Of a DNA stretch of 64,000 bases, positions 54,228 to 62,089 are shown in pieces (within the stretch, counting starts at the first letter, position 1; each line of letters begins with the position of its first letter). Location of the stretch: positions 2,418,001-2,482,000 of the forward strand of contig NZ_CP108036.1 in NCBI RefSeq assembly GCF_036170895.1, given 5' to 3'. The stretch is from Streptomyces erythrochromogenes (GTDB taxonomy: Bacteria; Actinomycetota; Actinomycetes; Streptomycetales; Streptomycetaceae). Position numbers and translations under genes: made by a program. The notes below the pieces were generated by a model. The model saw only the letters and a program-made list of their open reading frames with translations. It did no database searches and was not told the origin of the DNA.

Positions 54228-55166
54228 TCAGGCTGTAACCGCTCGTTCGACCAACGACTCGGCGAGTCCGGGGAGTTCCGCCCGGTCTGCGGCGGCCCCG
54301 CTGAGCCAGTGGACGCGCGGATCGCGGCGGAACCAGGAGTCCTGGCGGCGGGCGAACCGCTTGGTCGCCCGAACGGTCTCCGCCCTGGCCTCGTCCTCGG
54401 TGCACTCGCCGGCGAGCGCGGCCAGCACCTGCTGGTAGCCCAGTGCCCTGGAGGCGGTGATCCCGTCGCGCAGCCCGCGGGCCTCCAGCGCGCGGACCTC
54501 GTCCACCAGCCCGTCCTCCCACATCCGGTCGACGCGCAGCGCGATCCGCTCGTCGAGCTCGGGCCGGGCCACGTCGACGCCGATCTGGACGGTGTCGTAG
54601 ACGGACTCGTGGCCGGGCAGGTTCGCGGTGAACGGCTTGCCGGTGATCTCGATGACCTCCAGCGCGCGGACGATGCGCCGGCCGTTGCTCGGCAGGATGG
54701 CCCGGGCGGCCTCCGGGTCGGCGGCGGCGAGGCGGGCGTGCAGGGCGCCGGGGCCGCGGAGCGTGACCTCTTCCTCCAGCCGGGCGCGGACCTCGGGGTC
54801 GGTGCCGGGGAACTCCATGACGTCCAGGGCTCCCCGGACGTACAGGCCGGATCCGCCGACGAGGACGGGGGTGCGGCCCTCGGCGAGCAGTTTGTCGATC
54901 TCCAGGCGGGCCAGCCGCTGGTACTCGGCGACGTTGGCGGTGTCGGTGACGTCCCAGATGTCGAGGAGGTGGTGCGGGACACCGCCGCGCTCCTCGGTCG
55001 TCAGCTTGGCGGTGCCGATGTCCATCCCCCGGTACAGCTGCATGGAGTCGGCGTTGACGACTTCGCCGTCGAACCGGCGGGCCAGGGCTACGCCCAGGTC
55101 GGACTTTCCGGCCGCGGTGGGACCGACGACGGCGATGACCCGCGGGGCGGGGGCTGCTTTCCTCAC
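54228..55166 (-). CDS. miaA: tRNA dimethylallyltransferase
   Basis: Adds a dimethylallyl group to A37 of tRNAs that read codons starting with U; 312 residues. P-loop VVGPTAAGKSDLGVAL, then FDGEVVNADSMQLYRGMDIGT in overlapping order, PHHLLDIWD, VGGSGLYVRGALD and the tRNA-binding segment RRQDSWFRRDP. GTG 55166 was chosen from family length; the frame is open upstream. Its product is the substrate of MiaB, encoded about 3 kb away. In Streptomyces the targets should include the UUA-reading bldA tRNA. Confidence 0.96.
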   Translation of the reverse strand: MRKAAPAPRVIAVVGPTAAGKSDLGVALARRFDGEVVNADSMQLYRGMDIGTAKLTTEERGGVPHHLLDIWDVTDTANVAEYQRLARLEIDKLLAEGRTPVLVGGSGLYVRGALDVMEFPGTDPEVRARLEEEVTLRGPGALHARLAAADPEAARAILPSNGRRIVRALEVIEITGKPFTANLPGHESVYDTVQIGVDVARPELDERIALRVDRMWEDGLVDEVRALEARGLRDGITASRALGYQQVLAALAGECTEDEARAETVRATKRFARRQDSWFRRDPRVHWLSGAAADRAELPGLAESLVERAVTA

Positions 55167-55341
55167 TGCCCCAGTCTCGCAAACGCCTGGGCATGTACCC
55201 GATCGAGCTACGTGACGGGGTGGGAGCGGGGTCGTTGCCCTGGCGAGGTTCCGGCCGGGTGTGCGCCGTGCGCACGCCGGGCGCAGGCCGGTTCGGTCAC
55301 CGCGGAACTTCACTCACACGAGTAACGTTACGGGAGTAGAC
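55167..55341. other. Divergent region between miaA and the first small gene
   Basis: 175 bases with no gene. Next to the small gene is the palindrome GTAACGTTAC (55322-55331), 10 bases before its ATG and overlapping the probable ribosome site GGGAG. Confidence 0.4.
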
Positions 55342-55551
55342 ATGGGCGTTTTTGATCGGTTTTTTCGTCGTAAGGACGAGGCCGTGACCGAGGAGGTCGC
55401 GGCCCCGGCTCCGGCGGCGGAGTCCGGTGTGGCCGAGGAGGCCGAGCCTGCTGTTGCGGAGAGCGAGCCGGTGGAAGCCGTGGAGATTCCGAAGCAGCAG
55501 TCGGCGGAGGTGGCCGCGGACAGCGAGGCCGGCGAGGGCGCCCGTACGTAG
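55342..55551 (+). CDS. Small acidic protein with amphipathic N terminus
   Basis: A 69-residue protein. It begins MGVFDRFFRRKDEAV, an amphipathic, basic-aromatic helix that could attach to membrane, and continues as an Ala/Glu/Pro-rich acidic tail ending AADSEAGEGART. I recall similar small Streptomyces proteins with the same C-terminal ending, sometimes called gliding motility proteins without proof. ATG 55342 with GGGAG upstream. The stop is 23 bases before the next gene, so the two are likely cotranscribed. Confidence 0.72.
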   Translation: MGVFDRFFRRKDEAVTEEVAAPAPAAESGVAEEAEPAVAESEPVEAVEIPKQQSAEVAADSEAGEGART

Positions 55552-55574
55552 CGAACGCCAACGGAAGGTGACCC

Positions 55575-55820
55575 ATGGGCCTGCTGGACAATCTGAAGGC
55601 CAAGCTCGCTCCGGCGAAGGGCAAGGTCGGCGATCTCGCGCACCAGCACGAGGGCAGGATCAGCGAGGGTCTGGACAAGGTCGCCAAGGCCGTGGACTCC
55701 AAGACCAAGGGCAAGTACAGCGGCCAGATCACGAGCGGGACGGGCAAGGCGAAGGACGCCCTGGGGAAGATCGCGCACAAGGACGCCCCCGGCGGGCCGA
55801 CGCCGCCGGCGGCCCCCTGA
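55575..55820 (+). CDS. MT0933/Rv0909-like small antitoxin-family protein
   Basis: An 81-residue protein from ATG 55575 after AAGGTG. It begins MGLLDNLKAKLAPAKGK and has DKVAKAVDSKTKGKYSGQI with Gly/Lys-rich helices and a Pro-rich end, the pattern of the MT0933_antitox family (PF14013). In Mycobacterium tuberculosis the antitoxin Rv0909 is paired with the toxin Rv0910. No toxin gene is adjacent here, so it may have another role. Strong hairpins follow. Confidence 0.8.
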   Translation: MGLLDNLKAKLAPAKGKVGDLAHQHEGRISEGLDKVAKAVDSKTKGKYSGQITSGTGKAKDALGKIAHKDAPGGPTPPAAP

Positions 55821-55830
55821 CGCGGTCACG

Positions 55831-55872
55831 GAAGGGGCGCGGAACCAGCTCATGCCGGTTCCGCGCCCCTTC
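55831..55872 (+). terminator. Terminator of the small-gene operon
   Basis: GAAGGGGCGCGGAACC and its exact complement with a 10-base loop, 10 bases past the stop at 55820. Confidence 0.85.
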
Positions 55873-55924
55873 GGCGTTCCCGGGCCCGTGTGCCGCCCGC
55901 GGCGGCGCCCGGAGGCCCTTACCG

Positions 55925-55960
55925 GGCCTGTGGGCCGCCCGCGCGGGCGGCCCACAGGCC
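55925..55960 (-). terminator. 36-base perfect palindrome
   Basis: GGCCTGTGGGCCGCCCGC and its exact complement without a gap, 18 bases beyond the minus-strand stop at 55978. Probable terminator for the LigB-like gene. Confidence 0.65.
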
Positions 55961-55977
55961 TGCCGGCGCTGCCGGCG

Positions 55978-56700
55978 CTACGACCAAGTGGCGACGAAGT
56001 ACCCGACGCCGTACGGGGCGTCCTCGTACAGCAGCCGTCCGGCGAGGTCCGCGCCCTCGGCGGCGCCGGCCAGCACCTGCCAGGGGGCCCGGCCGGCGGC
56101 CTGGAGCTCGGCCGCGAGCCCGGCGTCGATCGCTGCGAGCGCTGCCGCGTCGGCGGCGCCCAGCGCGCGTGCGGCGGCGGCGTCGAAGCCGGCGGCGCGC
56201 TCGTCCAGGTAGCCGGGGGCCTTGAGGGTGCGGCAGGCGCTGCCGTCCCCGAGGACCAGCATGGCCACGCGATCGGCGGAACGGCCCAGGTCCGCGCCGA
56301 GGAGGCCGCAGCCACTCGGGGGCAGGTCCTCGGCGACGGCCACACCCGCGACGGGGGCGGCTGCCCAGCGGGCCTGCCCGAGCAGCCAGCCGGCCACCGC
56401 GAGGGAAGCCGGGAGGGTGGCTCCGGTGGCGTGGCCGCTCGGCGGTTCGCCCAGGTCGGGGCCCAGGGTGACGGTCAGGTCCACGCCGAAGCCGGCGAAG
56501 CTGCCGGGGGTGCCCTGGTCGTATCCGCCGCCCTCGGCGGCGGCTGCGACCACGACCAGCAGATCGGGCCGGGAGGCGGCGAGCACCGCGAGCGCGTCGG
56601 AGCAGGCGGTGCGGGCGTCGCCGAGTTCGGCGGCGGCGCCCGCGGCGACCTCCGGCACGAGCAGCGGCGGGGCGGGGCAGACGGCGGCGGCTACGAGCAT
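55978..56700 (-). CDS. LigB-like (class III extradiol dioxygenase fold) protein
   Basis: A 240-residue protein that begins AAAVCPAPPLLVPEVAAG, the N-terminal signature of class III extradiol dioxygenase and MEMO-like folds. The usual metal-binding His before PPLL is Ala here. Later segments (RVAMLVLGDGSACRTLKAP, DLAGRLLYEDAPYGVGYFV) follow the fold. It may therefore be a non-enzymatic or differently acting member. It lies 97 bases after miaB on the same strand. ATG 56700 is the natural start; the ribosome site is poor. Confidence 0.75.
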   Translation of the reverse strand: MLVAAAVCPAPPLLVPEVAAGAAAELGDARTACSDALAVLAASRPDLLVVVAAAAEGGGYDQGTPGSFAGFGVDLTVTLGPDLGEPPSGHATGATLPASLAVAGWLLGQARWAAAPVAGVAVAEDLPPSGCGLLGADLGRSADRVAMLVLGDGSACRTLKAPGYLDERAAGFDAAAARALGAADAAALAAIDAGLAAELQAAGRAPWQVLAGAAEGADLAGRLLYEDAPYGVGYFVATWS

Positions 56701-56734
56701 GATCCGCAGCCTAGCCGGACCGCCGCCCCGCAGC

Positions 56735-56812
56735 CGCAGGAGGCGGCGGCGGGCGCGAGGCAGGGGCGGCGGCGCGAGGCAGGAGGCGGGCGCAGCCTCA
56801 GGAGGAGGCGGG
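56735..56812. repeat. G-rich imperfect repeat between miaB and the LigB-like gene
   Basis: Purine-rich stretch with repeats of GGCGCGAGGCAGG and runs such as AGGAGGCGG on the plus strand. It includes the miaB stop. It might form quadruplex structures. Confidence 0.5.
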
Positions 56813-58321
56813 CACCGAGCAGCCGGAGGCGACGGCCGGCAGGGGTGCCGGAACGCCCAGCGTCGGGATGCCCAGCATGACGCCCGCAGGCTCGGCCGGG
56901 GCGGCGTTGCGCTTCTCCCAGGCGTCGCCGGCGCGGGTGCGGCGCACGGTCAGGGTCGGACCCTCGGCCAGCAGGTGGTGCGGGGCGGCGTAGGTGATGT
57001 CCACGGTGACCACGTCGCCCGGGCGGACCTCCGCCTCCGGCTTCGTGAAGTGGACCAGGCGGTTGTCGGGGGCGCGGCCGGACAGGCGGTGCGTGGCGCC
57101 GTCCTTGCGGCCCTCGCCCTCCGCGACCATGACCTCCAGCGTGCGGCCGACCTGCTTCTTGTTCTCGTCCCAGGAGATCTCCTCCTGGAGGGCGACCAGG
57201 CGCATGTACCGCTCCTGCACGACCTCCTTGGGGATCTGCCCGTCCATGTCGGCAGCCGGGGTGCCGGGCCGCTTGGAGTACTGGAAGGTGAAGGCGTTCG
57301 CGAAGCGGGCCTCGCGCACCGCGTGCATCGTCTGCTGGAAGTCCTCCTCCGTCTCACCGGGGAAGCCCACGATGATGTCGGTGGAGATCGCGGCGTGCGG
57401 GATCGCGGCACGGACCTTCTCGATGATGCCCAGGAAGCGCTCCTGGCGGTACGAGCGGCGCATCGCCTTCAGGATCGGGTCCGAGCCGGACTGCATCGGC
57501 ATGTGCAGCTGCGGCATCACGTTCGGGGTCTCGGCCATGGCCGCGATCACGTCGTCCGTGAAGTCGCGCGGGTGCGGGGAGGTGAAGCGGACCCGCTCCA
57601 GGCCCTCGATCTCGCCGCAGGCGCGCAGCAGCTTGCTGAAGGCCTCGCGGTCGCCCAGGTCGGAGCCGTACGCGTTCACGTTCTGGCCGAGCAGGGTGAT
57701 CTCCGAGACGCCCTCGGCGACCAGGGCCTCGACCTCGGCGAGGATGTCGCCGGGCCGGCGGTCCTCCTCCTTGCCGCGCAGCGCCGGGACGATGCAGAAG
57801 GTGCAGGTGTTGTTGCAGCCGACGGAGATCGAGACCCATGCGGCGTACGCGGATTCGCGGCGGGTCGGGAGCGTGGAGGGGAAGGCCTCCAGCGACTCGG
57901 CGATCTCGACCTGCGCCTCCTCCTGGATGCGGGCGCGCTCCAGCAGCACGGGGAGCTTGCCGATGTTGTGCGTACCGAAGACGACGTCGACCCAGGGGGC
58001 CTTCTTGACGATCGTGTCGCGGTCCTTCTGGGCGAGGCAGCCGCCGACGGCGATCTGCATGCCGGGGCGCTTCGTCTTCATCGGGGCGAGCCGGCCGAGG
58101 TTGCCGTACAGCTTGTTGTCGGCGTTCTCGCGGACCGCGCAGGTGTTGAAGACCACGACGTCGGCGTCGCCGTCGGAGCCCTCGGGCGCGCGGACGTAGC
58201 CGGCGTCCTCCAGCAGACCGGAGAGCCGCTCCGAGTCGTGCACGTTCATCTGGCACCCGTAGGTGCGCACCTCGTAGCTTCGCTTCTCGTCCACTGCCTG
58301 GCTCCGGTCGCTGCTGGTCAT
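56798..58321 (-). CDS. miaB: tRNA methylthiotransferase MiaB
   Basis: Radical SAM enzyme that adds a methylthio group to i6A37 in tRNA; 507 residues. N-terminal UPF0004 domain with [30 protein letters not shown] and GGCLAQKD (three cluster Cys); the radical SAM motif [27 protein letters not shown]; a C-terminal TRAM domain. The Pro/Ala tail after residue 470 is extra. ATG 58321 was chosen. It acts after MiaA, and both are needed for normal reading of UNN codons. Confidence 0.96.
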   Translation of the reverse strand: MTSSDRSQAVDEKRSYEVRTYGCQMNVHDSERLSGLLEDAGYVRAPEGSDGDADVVVFNTCAVRENADNKLYGNLGRLAPMKTKRPGMQIAVGGCLAQKDRDTIVKKAPWVDVVFGTHNIGKLPVLLERARIQEEAQVEIAESLEAFPSTLPTRRESAYAAWVSISVGCNNTCTFCIVPALRGKEEDRRPGDILAEVEALVAEGVSEITLLGQNVNAYGSDLGDREAFSKLLRACGEIEGLERVRFTSPHPRDFTDDVIAAMAETPNVMPQLHMPMQSGSDPILKAMRRSYRQERFLGIIEKVRAAIPHAAISTDIIVGFPGETEEDFQQTMHAVREARFANAFTFQYSKRPGTPAADMDGQIPKEVVQERYMRLVALQEEISWDENKKQVGRTLEVMVAEGEGRKDGATHRLSGRAPDNRLVHFTKPEAEVRPGDVVTVDITYAAPHHLLAEGPTLTVRRTRAGDAWEKRNAAPAEPAGVMLGIPTLGVPAPLPAVASGCSVPASS

Positions 58322-58460
58322 GCAACAAGGGTAGGCGGTGGACGGGAGCCCTCCGGTCGCCGTGCGCCCGGTCACCGGGCGGGAGCCGGCCGAACCGGAC
58401 GAGCCGCAGGTCAGGGGCGTCGGCGGCGGTCGGGGGCGGGGTCCGCGGTCGGCCCGCGCC

Positions 58461-58489
58461 GTGACAGGACGGCGGCCGGGTGGCAGGAT
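58461..58489 (+). promoter_or_regulatory. Candidate promoter giving a leaderless TAXI mRNA
   Basis: GTGACA (58461-58466), 17-base spacer, CAGGAT (58484-58489). The ATG follows seven bases later, so transcription should start at or next to the start codon. No ribosome site is present. Confidence 0.55.
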
Positions 58490-58496
58490 CGCGCCC

Positions 58497-59492
58497 ATGC
58501 CTCTCGTACCGCCCCGGATCAGCAGGCGCCACGCCCTGCGGGTCCTGGTGGCCGTACTCGCCGTGCTCGGCGTCCTCACGTGGTGGCTGAAGCCCTTCGG
58601 GGAGTCGCGGCCGGAGGGCGAGCTGACCTTCAGCACGGGCGCGCGGACCGGTGTCTACCACCGGTACGGACAGCTCCTGCAGCAGGCGCTCTGGCAGGAC
58701 ATGCCCGGGGTGGACGTCACGCTGATGACCAGCGAGGGCTCGCAGGAGAACCTGAAGCGGCTGGCCACCGGTGAGGCGGACTTCACCGTGGCCACGGCGG
58801 ACGCGGTCGCCAAGTACCGGCTCGACGGGAAGCCCGGCGCGGACCTGCTGCGCGGATGCGCGCGGCTCTACGACGACTACGTGCAGCTGGTGGTGCCGGC
58901 CGGGTCCCCGGTGCAGTCGGCGCGGGACCTGCGGGGCAAGCGGGTGGCGATCGGCCAGCCCGGTTCCGGGGTGCGGCTCGTCACGGAGCGGTTGCTCACC
59001 GCGGCCGGCATCGACCCCATTCTGGACATCACGCCGGTGTCCATCGGCATCGACACCATGCCGACCGAGCTGGAGGCGGGCCGGATCGACGCCTTCTTCT
59101 GGTCGGGCGGCCTGCCGACGAACGCGGTGAAGGAGCTGTCCGAGCGCTTCGACATCCGGCTCGTGCAGCTCGGCGACCTGGTGGAGGAGCTCCAGGAGAG
59201 CGGCAGCCCGGCGCGCTACTACCGGACGGCCGTCATGCCGCAGGACGCGTACAGCCGGACGCGCAACACCAGCGCCGTGACCACCCTGGCCGTGCCGAAC
59301 CTGCTGGTGACCACGGCCAAGACCGACCCCGGGCTGACCGAGCAGCTGACCCGGACGGTGATCGCCAGCCGCGACAAGGTCGGGCGCGCGGTGCACGCGG
59401 CGCAGCTGGTGGACCTGCGCACGGCGATCTACACCGATCCCCTGGAGCTCCACGAGGGAGCCGGCCGGTACTACCGGTCCGTCAAGCCCTGA
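58497..59492 (+). CDS. TAXI-family TRAP transporter solute-binding protein
   Basis: A 331-residue extracytoplasmic binding protein of the TAXI type. It begins with a basic stretch and one hydrophobic helix (about 12-30), a signal anchor without lipobox. Binding domain: [56 protein letters not shown] and [17 protein letters not shown]. Such proteins deliver carboxylates or amino acids to a TRAP permease. No TRAP membrane subunit lies in this window, so it is an orphan here. Its stop is three bases from the convergent ROK gene stop. Confidence 0.88.
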   Translation: MPLVPPRISRRHALRVLVAVLAVLGVLTWWLKPFGESRPEGELTFSTGARTGVYHRYGQLLQQALWQDMPGVDVTLMTSEGSQENLKRLATGEADFTVATADAVAKYRLDGKPGADLLRGCARLYDDYVQLVVPAGSPVQSARDLRGKRVAIGQPGSGVRLVTERLLTAAGIDPILDITPVSIGIDTMPTELEAGRIDAFFWSGGLPTNAVKELSERFDIRLVQLGDLVEELQESGSPARYYRTAVMPQDAYSRTRNTSAVTTLAVPNLLVTTAKTDPGLTEQLTRTVIASRDKVGRAVHAAQLVDLRTAIYTDPLELHEGAGRYYRSVKP

Positions 59493-59495
59493 CGC

Positions 59496-60584
59496 TCACG
59501 CGGTGGGGGCGGGCGCGGACGAGGGCTCCGAGGACGCGGACGGGGGCAGCAGCATCGTCGCCGCCGCGGCCGCGCCGATCAGGCCCGCGTGGGTGCCCAG
59601 GGTCGCCGGCACCACCTGGAGCTCCTGGACGAAGGAGAGCGTGGCGTACTGCGCGAGGTGGGTGCGGATCGGGCCGAAGAGGGTGTCCCCCGCGGCGGCC
59701 ACTCCGCCTCCGAGGACCGCGATGTCCGTTTCCACGAGGGTGGCGCTGGCCGCGATGGCGGCGGCCAGGGCGCGGCCGGCGCGGTCGAAGGCGGCCAGTG
59801 CGATCGGGTCCCCCTGCGCGGCGGCCGCGGCCACGCCCGCCGCCGTGGCGTCGCGCGCGGTGCCCGGGCCGTCGGCGCCGTCCGGGCCGCCGGAACCGCC
59901 CGGTCCGGAGCCCGCCGACGGGGTCCAGCCCTGCTCACGGGCCCAGCGGGCGATCGCCGTGCCGGAGGCGATCGACTCGACGCAGCCGCGGCCGCCGCAG
60001 ACGCACGGCTCGCCGTCGAAGGCCACGCTGATGTGGCCGATGTGGCCCGCGTTGCCGGTGGGACCGGGGTGAAGCTGGTTGTTCAGGATCAGGCCGCCGC
60101 CGACGCCCGTGGAGACCACCATGCACAGGGCGTTCGCGTAGCCGCGGGCCGCCCCCAGCCAGTGCTCGGCCGCGGTCATCGCCACCCCGTCACCGGCCAG
60201 TACGGTCGGCAGTTCGGCCCCGCGCGCCGCGAGCTCCGCCGCGATCCGCTCCTGGACGGGGAAGTCCCGCCACGCCCCGATGTTGACCGGGCTGACCGTG
60301 CCCCGGGAGGTGTCCACCGGGCCGGCGCTGCCGATCCCGCAGCGGACCGCGGAAGACCACAGCGGTGACCCGGACAGGTCGGCGACGACCTCGGCGACCG
60401 CCGCCATGACGCCTTCGGCGTCCACTCCGCGCGGGGTGGGGCGACGGGTGGTGGCCGTCATCGTGCCGTCGGGCTGCACCAGCGCCCCGGCGATCTTCGT
60501 GCCGCCGATGTCGATCGCCACCGTCGGTCCGGCGGCCGCTGCGGCGGCGCGCTGTGTGGGTGACGGGGTGGTGGGCGTGATCAC
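59496..60584 (-). CDS. ROK-family sugar kinase
   Basis: A 362-residue kinase, probably for glucose, mannose or an N-acetylhexosamine. ATP site AIDIGGTKIAGAL, catalytic region GNAGHIGHISVAF and the zinc site CVCGGRGCVE, all typical of ROK kinases without an HTH. A Gly/Pro-rich insertion (about 215-240) is unusual. GTG 60584 follows GGAG. It is 21 bases downstream of the LacI gene, so the two form an operon. Given the divergent GH5 and GH85 genes I infer it phosphorylates a released sugar such as mannose or GlcNAc. Confidence 0.9.
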   Translation of the reverse strand: MITPTTPSPTQRAAAAAAGPTVAIDIGGTKIAGALVQPDGTMTATTRRPTPRGVDAEGVMAAVAEVVADLSGSPLWSSAVRCGIGSAGPVDTSRGTVSPVNIGAWRDFPVQERIAAELAARGAELPTVLAGDGVAMTAAEHWLGAARGYANALCMVVSTGVGGGLILNNQLHPGPTGNAGHIGHISVAFDGEPCVCGGRGCVESIASGTAIARWAREQGWTPSAGSGPGGSGGPDGADGPGTARDATAAGVAAAAAQGDPIALAAFDRAGRALAAAIAASATLVETDIAVLGGGVAAAGDTLFGPIRTHLAQYATLSFVQELQVVPATLGTHAGLIGAAAAATMLLPPSASSEPSSAPAPTA

Positions 60585-60605
60585 GGTGGCGGCTCCAGGA
60601 AGGGG

Positions 60606-61706
60606 TCAGGAATCAGTATGCGCCGGGGGCGGCGCCGTGCTGTCGCGGGGCTCCAGCCTCGGTCGCTCGCTCTCGCGGACCCCGGGCGGACCCCCGGCGA
60701 GTACGGACAGGAGTTCCTCGGCGGCCAGCCTTCCGAAGCCGGCCGTGTCGCGGACGAGGGCGGTGAGGCGGGGGTGGGTGACCCGGCACAGCGCGGAGTC
60801 GTCCCAGGCGACGATCGACAGCCGGTCCGGCACGGGGATGCCCAGCTCGGCGGCGACCGCGCTGCCGGCGACGGCCATCACGTCGTTGTCGTAGACGAGC
60901 GCGGTCGGGGCCTGCGGCTGGGCGAGGACCCGGCGGGTGGCGGCCGCGCCCTCGGCGTCGGAGTAGTCGGTGACCACCGAGCGCACGTGGTCGGGGCCGA
61001 GGCCGCGGCGCTCGGCCTCGGCCCGCAGGGACTCCATCCTGCGGACCGTGTGCGCGAGGCCGGGGAGCCCCGCGATGTGGACGATCCGGCGGTGGCCCAG
61101 CCCGTGGAGGTGTTCCAGGACCTGGGCCATCGCACCCGCGTCGTCGGCCCGGACCGAGGAGACGGGCGCAGGGGCGGGGACCGCCGAGGATCCGGGGACC
61201 TTCGCGGGCCCGGGGACCCGCGCGGGCTCGGCCGGGGGGCCGGGCTCGCCGATGGTGACCGCGGGCAGGCCCAGCTCCGCCAGGAGCGCGGGGCGGGGGT
61301 CCCCCGTACGCGGGTCGACGACGAGCACGCCGTCCACCCGCCGTTCGGCCCACCAGCGGCGGTAGACCGCGCATTCGGCGTCCACGTCCTCGACGACCTG
61401 GAACAGCAGGGCGGTCCGGGCCGCGGCGAGGACCTCCTGGATGCCCGAGACGAGCTGCAGGAAGAAGGACTCGACGCCGAGGGTGTGCGCGGGGCGGGCC
61501 AGGACGAGCCCGACGGCTCCGGAGCGTTCGCCGGACAGGGCGCGGGCGGCGCTGTTGGCCTGCCAGCCGAGTTCCTCGGCGACGAAGCGGATCCGGGCCC
61601 GGGTGTCCTTCGAGACGCCCGGCCGGTCGTTGAGCGCGAAGGAGACGGCGCTCTCCGACACTCCGGCCCGTCTGGCGATGTCCTTGATCGTGGGTCTGCG
61701 GACCAT
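60606..61706 (-). CDS. LacI-family transcriptional regulator
   Basis: A 366-residue repressor from ATG 61706 with GAGG six bases upstream; ATG 61718 is an alternative. HTH: TIKDIARRAGVSESAVSFAL at residues about 6-25, hinge helix SAARALSGERSG. The sugar-binding domain has VLVVDPRTGDPRP, VYDNDVMAVAG and SIVAWDDSALCRVTHP. A Pro/Ala-rich insertion (about 165-195) interrupts the first subdomain. It should control its own operon with the ROK kinase and the divergent glycosidase genes in response to a sugar. Confidence 0.9.
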   Translation of the reverse strand: MVRRPTIKDIARRAGVSESAVSFALNDRPGVSKDTRARIRFVAEELGWQANSAARALSGERSGAVGLVLARPAHTLGVESFFLQLVSGIQEVLAAARTALLFQVVEDVDAECAVYRRWWAERRVDGVLVVDPRTGDPRPALLAELGLPAVTIGEPGPPAEPARVPGPAKVPGSSAVPAPAPVSSVRADDAGAMAQVLEHLHGLGHRRIVHIAGLPGLAHTVRRMESLRAEAERRGLGPDHVRSVVTDYSDAEGAAATRRVLAQPQAPTALVYDNDVMAVAGSAVAAELGIPVPDRLSIVAWDDSALCRVTHPRLTALVRDTAGFGRLAAEELLSVLAGGPPGVRESERPRLEPRDSTAPPPAHTDS

Positions 61707-61740
61707 GGCCTGCCTCATCCATCCTTCGGGCGGTACGGGT

Positions 61741-61767
61741 TGCGGACTGCGGACTGGGACTGCGGAC
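61741..61767. repeat. Short direct repeats in the LacI leader
   Basis: TGCGGACTGCGGACTGGGAC followed by TGCGGAC: three copies of GCGGAC in the upstream region of the LacI gene. Confidence 0.6.
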
Positions 61768-62011
61768 GCACTGGCCGGACCGTACGCGATCCGGCCGCGG
61801 CGGACAGCCCCGGCCACCGCACCCGGTGAGGGTCCCGGCAGGCGCGAAGGGCCGCAGCGGCCGGCCGCCATGACCGGAAATCCGCTGTCCATTTCTGCAC
61901 ACTTCCCTGATCTTCACCAGAGCTAAACCGCATTAGTCGCTACGGCAGTTCAGAACAGACCCCTTGCCCCGACTGGACTGAAGCGCATAAGTAGGTCACC
62001 TTGAGGCCCTG
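61768..62011. other. LacI / GH5 divergent regulatory region
   Basis: About 245 bases with no gene; the half near 61890-62010 is AT-richer and should hold both promoters. CTAA-ACCGCA-TTAG (61923-61936) is a weak inverted repeat and possible LacI operator. No classical CG-centred LacI palindrome is seen. Confidence 0.35.
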
Positions 62012-62040
62012 TTGACTTTCCGCATCCGCACCGGCAGTTT
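62012..62040 (+). promoter_or_regulatory. Candidate promoter of the GH5-GH85 genes
   Basis: TTGACT (62012-62017), 17-base spacer, CAGTTT (62035-62040), 50 bases before the GH5 start. Confidence 0.5.
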
Positions 62041-62089
62041 GTGGGCCGTCCGGTGAATTCGTGCAGACTCCAGAACCCCAGGACGCCTC

